From positions 366,087-430,086 of the forward strand of contig NZ_LMNI01000001.1 in the NCBI RefSeq assembly GCF_001422925.1: a DNA stretch of 64,000 nt, given 5' to 3'. The translations under genes and the position numbers were made by a program. The DNA is from Microbacterium sp. Leaf288 (lineage in GTDB: Bacteria > Actinomycetota > Actinomycetes > Actinomycetales > Microbacteriaceae). Position 1 is the first letter of the stretch; each line of letters begins with the position of its first letter. Below the pieces are notes generated by a model. That model had not been told where the DNA came from. It saw nothing but the letters and a program-made list of their open reading frames with translations, and did not search any database. This document shows positions 17,828 to 28,176 of the stretch, piece by piece.

Positions 17828-18319
17828 GTGAACCACATCGATCTGCGACCCCTGGACGATGACGACCTCGACGCCGTCTTCGAGATGATGCGCGACCGTG
17901 AGGCGATCACGATGGCCGCATTCACCGCGGAGGATCCGGACGACCGCGCGGCCTTCGACGCGTGGATCGAACGGCAGCGTGCGATGGCCGACGTCCTCTC
18001 CTTCGTGGTCACGGAGAACGGCGGATTCGCCGGGACCGCGGCATCCTTCACCGTCGACGGCGACCGCGAGGTCACCTACTGGATCGCTCGTCACGCGTGG
18101 GGGCGGGGCGTCGCCACCGCGGCGGTGCGCCACCTCATCTCGCGCGAGCCCATCCGACCGCTGTTCGCCCGCGTTGCCGCCCACAATGCCGCCTCCATCG
18201 CCGTGCTCACGAAGGTCGGCTTCACCGAGGTGTCGCGCAACGTCGACTTCGCCCCGGGCGTCGGCCGCGAGATCGAGGAGATCGTCTTCGCGCTCCCGCC
18301 CGCCCTCGACGGCGCGTAG
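17828..18319 (+). CDS. GNAT family N-acetyltransferase (RimJ/RimL-like)
   Basis: Acetyl-CoA-dependent acyltransferase of 163 residues. The family's N-terminus is HIDLRPLDDDDLDAVFEMMR. The acetyl-CoA-binding region is YWIARHAWGRGVATAAVRHL, and the C-terminal pattern is ARVAAHNAASIAVLTKVGFTE, typical of RimJ/RimL-type enzymes acting on proteins or small amines. GTG 17828 matches the family start; an in-frame start 30 bp upstream exists. The substrate cannot be predicted. Confidence 0.85.
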   Translation: MNHIDLRPLDDDDLDAVFEMMRDREAITMAAFTAEDPDDRAAFDAWIERQRAMADVLSFVVTENGGFAGTAASFTVDGDREVTYWIARHAWGRGVATAAVRHLISREPIRPLFARVAAHNAASIAVLTKVGFTEVSRNVDFAPGVGREIEEIVFALPPALDGA

Positions 18320-18341
18320 CCTTCGGGCGGCGCGGGCAAAA

Positions 18342-18373
18342 AGAAGAGGACCCCCTCTCGGGAGTCCTCTTCT
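18342..18373. terminator. Terminator hairpin between GNAT gene and tRNA-Leu
   Basis: AGAAGAGGAC (18342-18351) pairs with GTCCTCTTCT (18364-18373). On the minus strand the hairpin is followed by a T-rich run (CTTTTTG), so it would end the tRNA-Leu transcript, and it can also serve the GNAT gene from the other side. Confidence 0.75.
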
Positions 18374-18380
18374 GCGCTGT

Positions 18381-18463
18381 GCGCGAGGGGGGAGTTGAAC
18401 CCCCACGCCCTTTCGGGCACTGGCACCTGAAGCCAGCGCGTCTGCCTATTCCGCCACTCGCGC
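18381..18463 (-). tRNA. tRNA-Leu (CAG)
   Basis: 83-nt tRNA on the minus strand. The acceptor stem GCGCGAG (18463-18457) pairs with CTCGCGC (18387-18381). The anticodon stem-loop is CTGGCTTCAGGTGCCAG with anticodon CAG. The long variable arm (GCCCGAAAGGGC) is diagnostic of a class II tRNA such as Leu, and the T-loop reads GTTCAACTC. No CCA is encoded. Confidence 0.95.
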
Positions 18464-18621
18464 GAGCCGCGGCATCCGGAGATCCCGCGAAACTCAACTT
18501 GCCGAGGATATCATGCGTCGCGGCCCCTTCCGAACTCTCCTGTCGGGAGGGCACGATCCATGACGGGTACAGCGTGTGCAATTAGCATGTAGCAACCGGC
18601 ACCCCCCTCTAGAGGAGCTCC

Positions 18622-19361
<740 letters not shown>

Positions 19362-19365
<4 letters not shown>

Positions 19366-19901
19366 GCGAGCTCACCCTGCTGCTGCTGCGCATCGGGTTC
19401 CTGGTGCTGCTGTGGGCGTTCGTCTTCGCCGTCGTCTATTCGCTGCGCGCCGACCTGTTCGGGGTGAAGGTGAGGCGGATGCCGGATGCTGCGGCCGCCG
19501 CAGCCGCCGCGCCCGTGGCGCCGGCTGCCGCCGCGTCGTCCGTGACCGGACCCGTCGCTCCGGCGGCGCCCGCTCCGGTCGCCAAGCCCGGCGGACCCGC
19601 CACGACCGCCACCGCGTCGCGCATCGTCATCACGAGCGGACCCAAGACCGGGCTCGAGCTCCCGCTGGGCAACGAGCCGCTCACGATCGGCCGCTCGAGC
19701 GAGTCGGGACTCGTCGTCCGCGACGACTACACGTCGAGCCACCACGCACGCCTGGTGCTGTGGGGCGACCAGTGGATGATCCAGGATCTCGACTCGACGA
19801 ACGGCACGTGGCACGACGGTGCCCGTGTGACGGCCCCGGTCCCCGTGAACCTCGGCGCCCCGATCAAGGTCGGCGCGACGACGTTCGAGCTGCGGAAGTA
19901 G
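19362..19901 (+). CDS. fhaB: FhaB, membrane-anchored FHA-domain protein
   Basis: 179 residues. One N-terminal membrane helix (residues ~4-28, TLLLLRIGFLVLLWAFVFAV), an alanine/proline-rich linker, and a C-terminal FHA domain (EPLTIGRSSESGLVVRDDYT, SSHHARLVLW, DLDSTNGTWHDG). The FHA domain recognises phosphothreonine on the kinases or their substrates, linking signalling to septal growth. The ATG overlaps the fhaA stop (ATGA), so translation is coupled. FhaB of this cluster is also called FipA in mycobacteria. Confidence 0.95.
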
Positions 19902-19919
19902 CGGGCGGACCTCTCGCAC

Positions 19920-21158
19920 ATGGTCTTCCAGGGCTCGAGCGCCGCGATCTCGCACACCGGCAAGGTGCGCTCCAACAACCAGGACTCCGGGTACTCCGGC
20001 TCCAACCTGTTCGTCGTGGCCGACGGCATGGGCGGTCACGCAGGCGGCGACGTCGCGTCGAGCCTCGCGATCTCGCGCCTGGAGGGGCTCGACCGCCCGT
20101 TCAACTCGACCGCCGAGGCGGAGCGGGCGCTGCGCGACGCGATCTCGGACGCTGCGGTCGACCTCGTCGACACCGTAGGCGTCCGGCCGGAGCTCGCCGG
20201 CATGGGCACCACGGTCAGCGCGCTGATCATGGTGGACGACTACGCCGTGATCGCCCACATCGGCGACTCGCGCATCTACCTGTACCGCGACGGCGCCCTC
20301 ACGCAGATCACCACCGACCACACCTTCGTGCAGCGCCTCGTCGACTCGGGCCGCATCACGCCCGAAGAGGCGCGGTACCACCCGCGCCGCTCGGTGCTCA
20401 TGCGCGTGCTCGGCGACATGGACACCGATCCCGAGCTCGACACGTTCATCATGCCGACGCAGCCGGGCGACCGCTGGCTGCTGTGCTCGGACGGCCTGTC
20501 GGGCGTGGTCGACGACCCTCACACGTCCAAAGCGCTCGGGCTGGGTCTGGCCCCGGGCCGCACGGCCGACAACCTGCTGAAGCAGGCCCTCGACGGCGGC
20601 GCCCCCGACAACGTCACGATCGTCATCGTCGACGTCGGCGGGCAGCATCCGCTCTTCTCGGGAACGCCCACCATCGTCGGCTCCGCGTCGAACCCGGTCG
20701 GCGTCGAGGTGCCCGCGGCGGCGCCCCGGCGTTCGAGCTGGCTGCACCCGAACCGCCAGGCGGCGAACGAGCCGACCCACTTCGAACCGGCCCCGGAGTT
20801 CCTCGAAGAGCTCATCGAGGAGGACCGGCGACGGGCACGCCGTCGCCGCGTCGGCTGGATCGCCGGCGTCGCACTCGTGCTCGTGATCATCGCCGGAGCC
20901 GCCTGGATCGGCTACCAGTGGACGCAGACCCGGTATTACGTCGGCGCCGACGAGGACACCGTCGTCATCTACCAGGGCGTGCAGCAGGGCATCGGGCCGA
21001 TCTCGCTGTCGACCCCGTACGAAGACACCGAGATCCCTCTCGATTCGCTCTCGGACTTCGCCCGTGCGACGGTGGAACAGACCATCTCGGCGAACTCCCT
21101 GTCGCACGCGCGGCAGATCGTGTCGGGAATCAGCGACCTGGCGGGAGGCGGCGGATGA
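19920..21158 (+). CDS. pstP: PP2C-type Ser/Thr protein phosphatase PstP
   Basis: 412 residues. The cytoplasmic PP2C domain (residues ~5-240) shows the metal-binding aspartates in NNQDSGYSG, VADGMGGHAGG, IGDSRIYLYRDG, SDGLSGVVDD and DNVTIVIVD. A single membrane helix lies near residues 308-330 (IAGVALVLVIIAGAAWIGY), with a short external tail. It removes phosphate from PknA/PknB and their substrates and so opposes the kinases encoded downstream. The rodA start overlaps its stop (ATGA). Confidence 0.95.
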   Translation: MVFQGSSAAISHTGKVRSNNQDSGYSGSNLFVVADGMGGHAGGDVASSLAISRLEGLDRPFNSTAEAERALRDAISDAAVDLVDTVGVRPELAGMGTTVSALIMVDDYAVIAHIGDSRIYLYRDGALTQITTDHTFVQRLVDSGRITPEEARYHPRRSVLMRVLGDMDTDPELDTFIMPTQPGDRWLLCSDGLSGVVDDPHTSKALGLGLAPGRTADNLLKQALDGGAPDNVTIVIVDVGGQHPLFSGTPTIVGSASNPVGVEVPAAAPRRSSWLHPNRQAANEPTHFEPAPEFLEELIEEDRRRARRRRVGWIAGVALVLVIIAGAAWIGYQWTQTRYYVGADEDTVVIYQGVQQGIGPISLSTPYEDTEIPLDSLSDFARATVEQTISANSLSHARQIVSGISDLAGGGG

Positions 21159-22549
21159 GCGCATCCACGGGCACGCCGACCGACGCCGTCTCGACCGACA
21201 CGGCCGTGGTGCGGGCGCTGCGCCGCATCCGGGTTCCGCAGACGCAGCGCAACCGCGAGCTGGCGCTGCTGATCTTCGCGTTCGCGATCAACGGCTCGGC
21301 GATCGCGCTCGTGCAGCTCGGCTCCGAGGGCGTGATCGACTGGACGTTCCTCGTCTACTGCGGCGGTCTCACCGCCCTGGTCATCGCGCTGCACATCCTG
21401 CTGCGCCTGCGCGCCCGCGCCGCCGATCCGTTCGTGGTGCCGATCGCGACGCTTCTGACCGGGCTCGGTCTCGCGATGATCTACCGGCTCGATCTGTACG
21501 GGGACCGCCACGGGTGGGACGCGTTCTCGACGCGGCAGCTCGCGTGGGCGGCGATCGCGCTGGTCGCGGCGATCCTCGTGGTGATGTTCCTCAAGAACTA
21601 CCGCGTGCTGTTCCGGTACACGTACATCTTCGGGTTCGTCGGCATCGTGCTGCTGATCCTGCCCGTGATCCCTGGCCTCAGCGGCGGCGGCAACGCCGAC
21701 GTGTGGGTCGACCTCGGCTTCTTCACGTTCCAGCCGGGCGAGCTCGCGAAGATCGCGCTCGGCATCTTCTTCGCGGGCTATCTCGTCCGCACGCGCGAGA
21801 GCCTGACCTCGACGGGCACCCGCTTCCTCGGCATGACCTGGCCGCGAGCCCGAGAGCTCGGGCCGCTGCTCGTGATCTGGCTCGTGTCGCTCGGCATCAT
21901 CGTGCTGCAGCGCGACCTCGGAACCGGTGTGCTCATCTTCGGCATGTTCGTCGCGATGCTCTACGTCGCCACGGGCAAGACCAGCTGGGTGCTCATCGGC
22001 GTCGTGCTCGCGGTGTCGGGCGCATTCCTCGCGTCGCGGATCCTGCCGTACGTCGGCGCACGGTTCAACAACTGGCTCGACGCGTTCAACCCCGAGCTGA
22101 TGGACAACTCGAGCTACCAGCTCGTCAACGGCATCTTCGGCATGGCGAACGGCGGACTGCTCGGCACCGGCCTCGGCCAGGGGCGGCCGTACCTCACGCC
22201 GGTCGCGGAGAGCGACTACATCCTCCCGGCGCTCGGCGAGGAGCTCGGGCTCATCGGCGTCTTCGCGATCCTGTGCCTGTACATGGTGTTCACGAGCCGC
22301 GGGATCCGCATCGGCCTCGCCGGTCAGGACGACTTCGGCAAGCTCCTCGCGACCGGCCTGTCGTTCACGATCGCGCTTCAGGTCTTCATCATGGTCGGCG
22401 GCGTCACGCGTCTCATCCCGCTCACCGGCCTGACGACACCGTTCCTCGCGGCCGGCGGTTCGTCGCTGGTGGCGAACTGGATCATCGTCGCCCTGCTGCT
22501 GCGCATCTCGGATGCCGTCCGCAGCCGGCCGAGGGTGGTGATCGGCTGA
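21155..22549 (+). CDS. rodA: RodA/FtsW/SpoVE family peptidoglycan glycosyltransferase
   Basis: 464-residue SEDS-family polymerase with at least ten membrane helices. Family landmarks include WVDLGFFTFQPGELAKIALG, the catalytic-loop region ALGEELGLIGVF and SSYQLVNGIFGMANGGLLGTGLGQG. It polymerises lipid II glycan strands for cell growth, paired with the transpeptidase encoded next. Its start overlaps pstP by four bases. The cluster position makes RodA (elongation) more likely than FtsW, which usually lies in the dcw cluster. Confidence 0.95.
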   Translation: MSASTGTPTDAVSTDTAVVRALRRIRVPQTQRNRELALLIFAFAINGSAIALVQLGSEGVIDWTFLVYCGGLTALVIALHILLRLRARAADPFVVPIATLLTGLGLAMIYRLDLYGDRHGWDAFSTRQLAWAAIALVAAILVVMFLKNYRVLFRYTYIFGFVGIVLLILPVIPGLSGGGNADVWVDLGFFTFQPGELAKIALGIFFAGYLVRTRESLTSTGTRFLGMTWPRARELGPLLVIWLVSLGIIVLQRDLGTGVLIFGMFVAMLYVATGKTSWVLIGVVLAVSGAFLASRILPYVGARFNNWLDAFNPELMDNSSYQLVNGIFGMANGGLLGTGLGQGRPYLTPVAESDYILPALGEELGLIGVFAILCLYMVFTSRGIRIGLAGQDDFGKLLATGLSFTIALQVFIMVGGVTRLIPLTGLTTPFLAAGGSSLVANWIIVALLLRISDAVRSRPRVVIG

Positions 22550-22550
22550 C

Positions 22551-24011
22551 ATGACGAAGGAACTCAGGCGACTCAGCATCCTGATGCTGATCATGTTCCT
22601 CGCGCTGTTCGGGTCGACGAGCTGGATCCAGGTGATCCAGACCGACGAGCTCGCCGCGAACCCCGCGAACCGCCGGGCGCTCTACGACTCGTACGAGGTG
22701 CAGCGCGGATCGATCATCGCGAGCGGTTCGGCCATCGCGTCGTCGGTGCCGTCCGGCGATCTCTACAGCTGGCAGCGCGTGTACACGGATGCCGACATGT
22801 GGGCGCCCGTCACGGGCTACATCAACCCCGCCCTGAACTCGGCGACCGGCATCGAGCAGGCCATGAACCAGGAGCTCAGCGGCACGGCAGGATCGCAGTT
22901 CCTGTCGCGCGTGGAGCGCATCTTCACCGGGCAGCCGCCGCGCGGCTCGAACGTCGTGCTGTCGCTCGACGCCGACGTGCAGCGCGCGGCCTACGAGGCG
23001 CTGGGCGACCTGCAGGGCGGCGTCATCGCGATCGAGCCGTCGACGGGCCGCATCCTGGCATTGGTGACCAGCCCCAGCTACGACACGAACGTGCTGGCCT
23101 CGCACGCCACCGGCGAGGTGAACGCCGCGTACGACGCGCTGGTCGCCGACCCGGGCAAGCCGCTGTCGAACCGTGCGATCGCCGGCGACCTCAACCCGCC
23201 GGGCTCGACGTTCAAGCTCGTCGTCGCCTCCGCGGCCCTCGCGTCAGGCGACTACACGCCCGAGTCGACGCTCCCGAACCCCGCGACGTACCAGCTGCCG
23301 CAGTCGTCCAGCGTGGTGCACAACGCGAGCGGCGGGACGTGCGGCGGCGGCGACACCGTCACCCTCGCCGACGCGCTGCGGCTGAGCTGCAACATCCCGT
23401 TCGCGGAGCTCGCCGTCGAGCTCGGCGACACCGCGATCCGCGAAGAGGCCGAGAAATACGGCTTCAACCTGTCGTTCGAGCTGCCGCTCATCTCGACGCC
23501 GTCGGGCTACCCGCGCACGATCCAGGACGACGCGCAGACCGCGCTGAGCGGCTTCGGCCAGGGTCAGGTGACGGCCACGCCGCTGCAGATGGCGATGGTG
23601 TCGGCCGGCATCGCGAACGGCGGGATCGTGATGAACCCGCGCATGGTGGATCGTGTGATCGGCCCGGATCTGTCCGTTCAGAAGACCTTCGACGACAGTG
23701 AATTCGGGCGTGCCCTCGACACGGGACTGGCAGACGAGCTGGTGGCGATGATGGTCGCCAATGTCAGTGACGGTGCTGCGTCGGGTGCAAGAATAGACGG
23801 GGTCGACGTGGCCGGAAAGACGGGTACCGCGGAGAACACGGGCGATGAGCCGTACACGCTCTGGTTCACCGGGTTCGCACCCGCCGACAACCCCGAGGTC
23901 GCCGTCGCCGTGGTCGTCGAGGACGGCGGCAGGCAAGGACAATCGGGCAGCGGCAACACCATCGCCGCTCCTATCGCGAAGAAGGTCATGGAGGCGGTGC
24001 TGGGACGATGA
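22551..24011 (+). CDS. pbpA: Class B penicillin-binding protein PbpA
   Basis: 486-residue monofunctional transpeptidase. A membrane helix near the N-terminus (LMLIMFLALFGSTSWIQVIQ) anchors it; the dimerisation/pedestal domain follows, then the transpeptidase domain. The active-site motifs are STFK with nucleophile Ser219, SCN (in ALRLSCNIPF, near residue 280) and KTGTAE near residue 422. It crosslinks glycan made by the RodA encoded just upstream. The pknA start overlaps its stop. Confidence 0.95.
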   Translation: MTKELRRLSILMLIMFLALFGSTSWIQVIQTDELAANPANRRALYDSYEVQRGSIIASGSAIASSVPSGDLYSWQRVYTDADMWAPVTGYINPALNSATGIEQAMNQELSGTAGSQFLSRVERIFTGQPPRGSNVVLSLDADVQRAAYEALGDLQGGVIAIEPSTGRILALVTSPSYDTNVLASHATGEVNAAYDALVADPGKPLSNRAIAGDLNPPGSTFKLVVASAALASGDYTPESTLPNPATYQLPQSSSVVHNASGGTCGGGDTVTLADALRLSCNIPFAELAVELGDTAIREEAEKYGFNLSFELPLISTPSGYPRTIQDDAQTALSGFGQGQVTATPLQMAMVSAGIANGGIVMNPRMVDRVIGPDLSVQKTFDDSEFGRALDTGLADELVAMMVANVSDGAASGARIDGVDVAGKTGTAENTGDEPYTLWFTGFAPADNPEVAVAVVVEDGGRQGQSGSGNTIAAPIAKKVMEAVLGR

Positions 24012-25717
24012 GACCGACGCAGGGCGTGACCTTCGGCGGCCGTTACGAACTCGATTCGCGCATAGCGATCGGCGGCATGGGCGAGGTGTGGGAGGCGACA
24101 GACCACGTCATCGGACGAACTGTCGCCATCAAGATCCTCAAAGACGAGTACATGGGCGATCCGGGCTTCCTGGAGCGCTTCCGTGCCGAAGCCCGCCACG
24201 CGGCGCTCGTCAACCACGAGGGCATCGCCAGCGTGTTCGACTACGGCGAGGAGAACGGCAGCGCGTTCCTCGTGATGGAGCTCGTCCCCGGCGAGGCGCT
24301 GTCGACGATCCTCGAGCGCGACGACTCCCTGTCGACCGACAAGACGCTCGACATCGTCGCGCAGACGTCCGCTGCTCTGCAGGCCGCGCACGCGGCGGGC
24401 CTCGTGCACCGCGACATCAAGCCCGGGAACCTCCTCATCACGCCCGACGGGCGCGTGAAGATCACCGACTTCGGCATCGCGCGCATCGCCGACCAGGTGC
24501 CGCTGACCGCCACCGGCCAGGTCATGGGCACGGTCCAGTACCTGTCGCCGGAGCAGGCTTCGGGGCACCCGGCATCCCCGGCCACCGATATCTACTCGCT
24601 CGGCATCGTCGCGTACGAGTGCCTCGCGGGCAAGCGCCCGTTCACGGGCGAGTCGCAGGTCGCGATCGCGATGGCGCAGATCAACGAGCAGCCGCCTGCG
24701 CTGCCCGCGACGGTCGCCGTTCCGGTGCAGAACCTCGTCATGGCGATGATCGCCAAGAAGCCCGAAGAGCGCCCCGCGTCGGCTGCCGCCGTCGCGCGCG
24801 CCGCCACGGCGCTGCGCCGAGGCGATGTCGCCGCCGCGGCGGCGGCCGTTCCGGCGATCGCGGGTGTCGCGGCGGGCAGCGACGCGGCGACGCAGCTGCT
24901 GGCCTCCGGCTCCGACACGTCCGCGGCGACCCGCCTCATGCCCGCTCCGGGCGAGGAGCCCACCGAAGAGACGACCGAGAAGAAGAAGCGCAGCCCCTGG
25001 ACGTGGCCGCTGATCGCGCTCATCGCGCTGCTGCTGCTCGTGCTGATCGGAACGATCTGGGCCGTGGTCGCGAACTCGGGCAACGAACCCGAGCCGGACC
25101 CGACGAAGACGTCGGCGTCGCCGTCCGCGACGCCGACCAACACACCGACGCCGACACCGACCACGGCGAACGTCGTCGCGGACGACTACGTCGGGCAGGA
25201 CTGCGCCACCGCGTCTGCCGCGCTCGACACGCTCGGCCTCGGGGCGAGCTGCCAGGAGGGCAACGCCGCGCCCGACGAGGGCAGCGTGGGCAAGATCTAC
25301 AGCGTCTCGCCGACGGGCAACGTGCCGAAGGGCACGATCATCGAGCTGACGGCGTACGCCGGGCAGACCCCGATGCCGGCACCTTCCACCCCGACGTTCC
25401 AGGGATCGCCGGCGACGGTCGAGCCCGGCGGCACCCTGACGGTGATGTGGGACGGCTACACCTGCCCGTCCGGCACCGGCTCGGTGAGCTCGTACACCTT
25501 CGCGGTGCAGAACGGCACCATCGCCAACGGCCCGAACTTCCCGCAGAACGCACGCAACGCGACGGTGACCGCGGGCGACACGGCCGGTCAGACCGTGATC
25601 GTCACGTACACCGTCACCTGCAGCGGCGGCACCGCGGGCAACCGCACGTCGGGCGCGTCCGGCGAGGCGACCGTGCTGATCGAGGCCGCAGCCCCGATCC
25701 CGACCCCCACGCCGTGA
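24008..25717 (+). CDS. pknA: Ser/Thr protein kinase PknA-like, with extracellular domain
   Basis: 569 residues. The kinase domain (residues ~10-275) has the glycine loop IAIGGMGEVWEA, the lysine in VAIKILKDE, the catalytic loop HRDIKPGNLL and DFGIARI. An Ala/Thr-rich juxtamembrane part leads to a membrane helix at residues ~331-355 (WPLIALIALLLLVLIGTIWA). The external ~210 residues contain one PASTA-like repeat (YVGQDCATASAALDTLGLGA...) and a beta-rich Ig-like C-terminal region with four cysteines. Mycobacterial PknA has little extracellular domain, so this ectodomain is unusual. It regulates cell elongation and division with PknB. Confidence 0.92.
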   Translation: MRPTQGVTFGGRYELDSRIAIGGMGEVWEATDHVIGRTVAIKILKDEYMGDPGFLERFRAEARHAALVNHEGIASVFDYGEENGSAFLVMELVPGEALSTILERDDSLSTDKTLDIVAQTSAALQAAHAAGLVHRDIKPGNLLITPDGRVKITDFGIARIADQVPLTATGQVMGTVQYLSPEQASGHPASPATDIYSLGIVAYECLAGKRPFTGESQVAIAMAQINEQPPALPATVAVPVQNLVMAMIAKKPEERPASAAAVARAATALRRGDVAAAAAAVPAIAGVAAGSDAATQLLASGSDTSAATRLMPAPGEEPTEETTEKKKRSPWTWPLIALIALLLLVLIGTIWAVVANSGNEPEPDPTKTSASPSATPTNTPTPTPTTANVVADDYVGQDCATASAALDTLGLGASCQEGNAAPDEGSVGKIYSVSPTGNVPKGTIIELTAYAGQTPMPAPSTPTFQGSPATVEPGGTLTVMWDGYTCPSGTGSVSSYTFAVQNGTIANGPNFPQNARNATVTAGDTAGQTVIVTYTVTCSGGTAGNRTSGASGEATVLIEAAAPIPTPTP

Positions 25718-25739
25718 GCTTGGCTGAGTGAGTCCTCAA

Positions 25740-25768
25740 AGCGGGTCGTGCGGCACGTGCGACCCGCT
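25740..25768 (+). terminator. Hairpin between pknA and pknB
   Basis: AGCGGGTCG (25740-25748) pairs with CGACCCGCT (25760-25768). There is no T-run, so it may attenuate rather than fully end transcription, leaving pknB partly dependent on its own promoter in this 94-bp gap. Confidence 0.45.
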
Positions 25769-25811
25769 CGGGCTCGGCTAGTGTGGCTGATGTTCCAGGC
25801 AGGGAGTGACC

Positions 25812-27506
25812 GTGACAGCTGAGCCGCGCGTGCTTTCGGGGCGCTATCGCATCGATGAGCCGATCGGCCGGGGCGGCATGGCGAGCGTCTATCGCGGCTA
25901 CGACCTCACGCTCGGCCGCGAGGTCGCGATCAAGATCCTCGACCGCGAGCTCGCCGATGACAACGCGTTCCGCACGCGGTTCCGCCTCGAGGCGCAGGCT
26001 GCCTCGCGCATGGCCCATCCGACGATCGTGCGCGTCTACGACGCCGGCGAGGACTCTCTCACGGCTCCCGACGGCACGGTGCGTCCGGTGCCCTTCATCG
26101 TCATGGAGCTCGTCAAGGGCCGGCTCCTCAAGGAGATCATCGCCGCGGGCCCGGTCCCGGTGACGGATGCCGTCCGCTACGTCGACGGAATCCTCGAGGC
26201 CCTCGAGTACTCGCACCGCGCGGGTGTGGTGCATCGCGACATCAAGCCGGGCAACGTCATGGTCACCGACGCGGGCCAGGTGAAGGTGATGGACTTCGGC
26301 ATCGCGCGCGCGGTGTCGGACTCGTCGTCGACGGTCGCCGAGACGACCCAGATCCTCGGCACCGCCGCCTACTTCTCGCCCGAGCAGGCCAAGGGGGAGC
26401 CGGTCGACGCCCGCGCCGACGTCTATTCGACGGGCGTCGTGCTGTACGAGCTCCTCACCGGGCGCCAGCCGTTCCGCGGCGAGTCGCCCGTCGCGGTGGC
26501 TTACCAGCATGTCAGCGAGGCGCCGCTGCCGCCGTCCGAGGTCAACGACACCGTGCCCCGGGCTCTGGACACCGTCGCTCTGCGCGCTCTCGCGAAGGAC
26601 CCGTTCCAGCGCTACCAGGACGCCGCAGGCTTCCGCGAGGCGCTCGACGCGACGGTCGACGGCCGGCAGCCCTCCAAGCGCCAGGTGGGCGCACTCACGA
26701 GCGAGCTGTACGGGCCCAACCCGCGGCAGGCTGCCGAGACCGCGCGGTCGCTGCGCCAGCTCAGCACAGACACCACGATGAAGCGCACGCAGGCCGGTCC
26801 GCCGGTGGCGTGGATCTGGGCCGGCGTGGCCCTGCTCGCGGTGCTGCTCATCTCCCTGCTGTTCTGGGTGCTCACGATCCAGCCGCGCGACGACCTCCCG
26901 GGCAACGTGCGCGAGGTGCCGGACGTGTCGGGGATGACCTACGAGCGCGCGAACGACACCCTCGCCGAATCGGACCTCCGCGCGATCCGCGTGGACGAGG
27001 AGAGCACCGACGTCGCGGCGGGCAACGTCATCCGCACCGATCCCGAGGGGGGGACGTCGGTCGCACCCGATCAGCAGGTGAAGGTCTACGTGTCGACCGG
27101 GCAGCAGATGTCGACGGTTCCGACACTCACCGGCCTCGGACAGGAGGCTGCGACCTCGGCCATCACCGGCGCCGGGCTGCAGCTGGGCACCGTCACGCAG
27201 CAGAATGACAAGGATCTCGCTGCAGGCACGGTGATCTCGAGCACCCCCGTCGACGGGGCGAGCGTGCCCACCGGCTCGATGGTCAACCTCGTCGTCGCCT
27301 CGGGCCGCGTGGCCATCAACGACGTGCGCGGCTACACCGTCGATGCCGCGACGCGTGAGCTCGAGAACCTCGGCCTCACGGTGATCCCGGCGGAAGACCC
27401 GAACTGCGCGGGCTCCACCCCGCCGACCGTGTCGTCGCAGTCGCTCACGCCGGGCGACGTCCCGGTCCACTCCGAGATCACGCTGACCTACTGCACGGGC
27501 GCCTGA
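25812..27506 (+). CDS. pknB: Ser/Thr protein kinase PknB with PASTA domains
   Basis: 564 residues. Kinase domain (~10-270): IGRGGMASVYRG, VAIKILDRE, VVHRDIKPGNVM, DFGIARAVSD with the activation-loop threonines after it. The membrane helix is near residues 334-357 (WIWAGVALLAVLLISLLF). Three extracellular PASTA repeats follow, starting at REVPDVSGMTYERAND, MSTVPTLTGLGQEAA and VAINDVRGYTVDAA; these bind muropeptides or lipid II and sense wall precursors. The GTG at 25812 sits at good distance from AGGGAG; GTG 25806 overlaps it. It is the last gene of the rightward cluster. Confidence 0.94.
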   Translation: MTAEPRVLSGRYRIDEPIGRGGMASVYRGYDLTLGREVAIKILDRELADDNAFRTRFRLEAQAASRMAHPTIVRVYDAGEDSLTAPDGTVRPVPFIVMELVKGRLLKEIIAAGPVPVTDAVRYVDGILEALEYSHRAGVVHRDIKPGNVMVTDAGQVKVMDFGIARAVSDSSSTVAETTQILGTAAYFSPEQAKGEPVDARADVYSTGVVLYELLTGRQPFRGESPVAVAYQHVSEAPLPPSEVNDTVPRALDTVALRALAKDPFQRYQDAAGFREALDATVDGRQPSKRQVGALTSELYGPNPRQAAETARSLRQLSTDTTMKRTQAGPPVAWIWAGVALLAVLLISLLFWVLTIQPRDDLPGNVREVPDVSGMTYERANDTLAESDLRAIRVDEESTDVAAGNVIRTDPEGGTSVAPDQQVKVYVSTGQQMSTVPTLTGLGQEAATSAITGAGLQLGTVTQQNDKDLAAGTVISSTPVDGASVPTGSMVNLVVASGRVAINDVRGYTVDAATRELENLGLTVIPAEDPNCAGSTPPTVSSQSLTPGDVPVHSEITLTYCTGA

Positions 27507-27531
27507 CCCGGAGGGCAGACGGCCCGAGGGC

Positions 27532-28176
27532 TCAGCGCCTCGGGCTCAGCGCAGCGCCGCGGGACGCGGCATCCGTGTATCCGATCGATGCGAGCCAGTT
27601 GCCGAGCAGGCGGTAGCCGCCCTCGGTCAGCACGCTCTCGGGATGGAACTGCACCCCGAGGATCGGCGCGGTCCGGTGGGCGACGCCCATGATCACCCCG
27701 CTCGCCGTGCGACTCGTGACGACGAGGTCATCGGGGAGCGTCTCGGGCACGATCGCGAGGGAGTGGTAGCGCGTGGCTGTGAACGGGTCGGGCAGCCCTG
27801 TGTACAGGAGCGAGCCGTCGTGGTGCACGAGCGAGGTCATGCCGTGCATGAGCTCGGGCGCGTGATCGACGGTGGCTCCGTACGCCTCGCCGATCGCCTG
27901 GTGACCGAGACAGACACCGAGGAGAGGGATGCCGCCGGCCGCCGCCGCGCGGACCACTTCGATCGATGCGCCCGCGTCGGCGGGCGTGCCGGGTCCAGGG
28001 GAGACGAGGACGCCGGGCCGCCCCGCGATGTCGCGCGACGGATCGGCGAGGGCGTCCGCCTCGACGAGCTCGGTGCCGGCGCCGAGTTCGTGAAGGTACC
28101 CGATCAGGGTGTGGACGAAGCTGTCGTGGTTGTCGACGACGAGGATCGGCGCCGACGAGGAGGAGCGGTCGGTCAC
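27532..28176 (-). CDS. trpG: Glutamine amidotransferase, anthranilate/aminodeoxychorismate synthase component II
   Basis: 214-residue class I glutamine amidotransferase. It starts ILVVDNHDSFVHTLIGYLHE, the oxyanion region is LVSPGPGTPADAGAS, the nucleophile Cys is in LLGVCLGHQAIGEAYG, and His/Glu are in GVQFHPESVLTEGG. It delivers ammonia to a TrpE- or PabB-type partner for tryptophan or folate synthesis. The same gene sits between pknB and crgA in mycobacteria (called trpG), so its position is ancestral. GTG 28176 overlaps the stop of the upstream small gene (GTGA). TrpG versus PabA cannot be separated. Confidence 0.9.
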   Translation of the reverse strand: MTDRSSSSAPILVVDNHDSFVHTLIGYLHELGAGTELVEADALADPSRDIAGRPGVLVSPGPGTPADAGASIEVVRAAAAGGIPLLGVCLGHQAIGEAYGATVDHAPELMHGMTSLVHHDGSLLYTGLPDPFTATRYHSLAIVPETLPDDLVVTSRTASGVIMGVAHRTAPILGVQFHPESVLTEGGYRLLGNWLASIGYTDAASRGAALSPRR

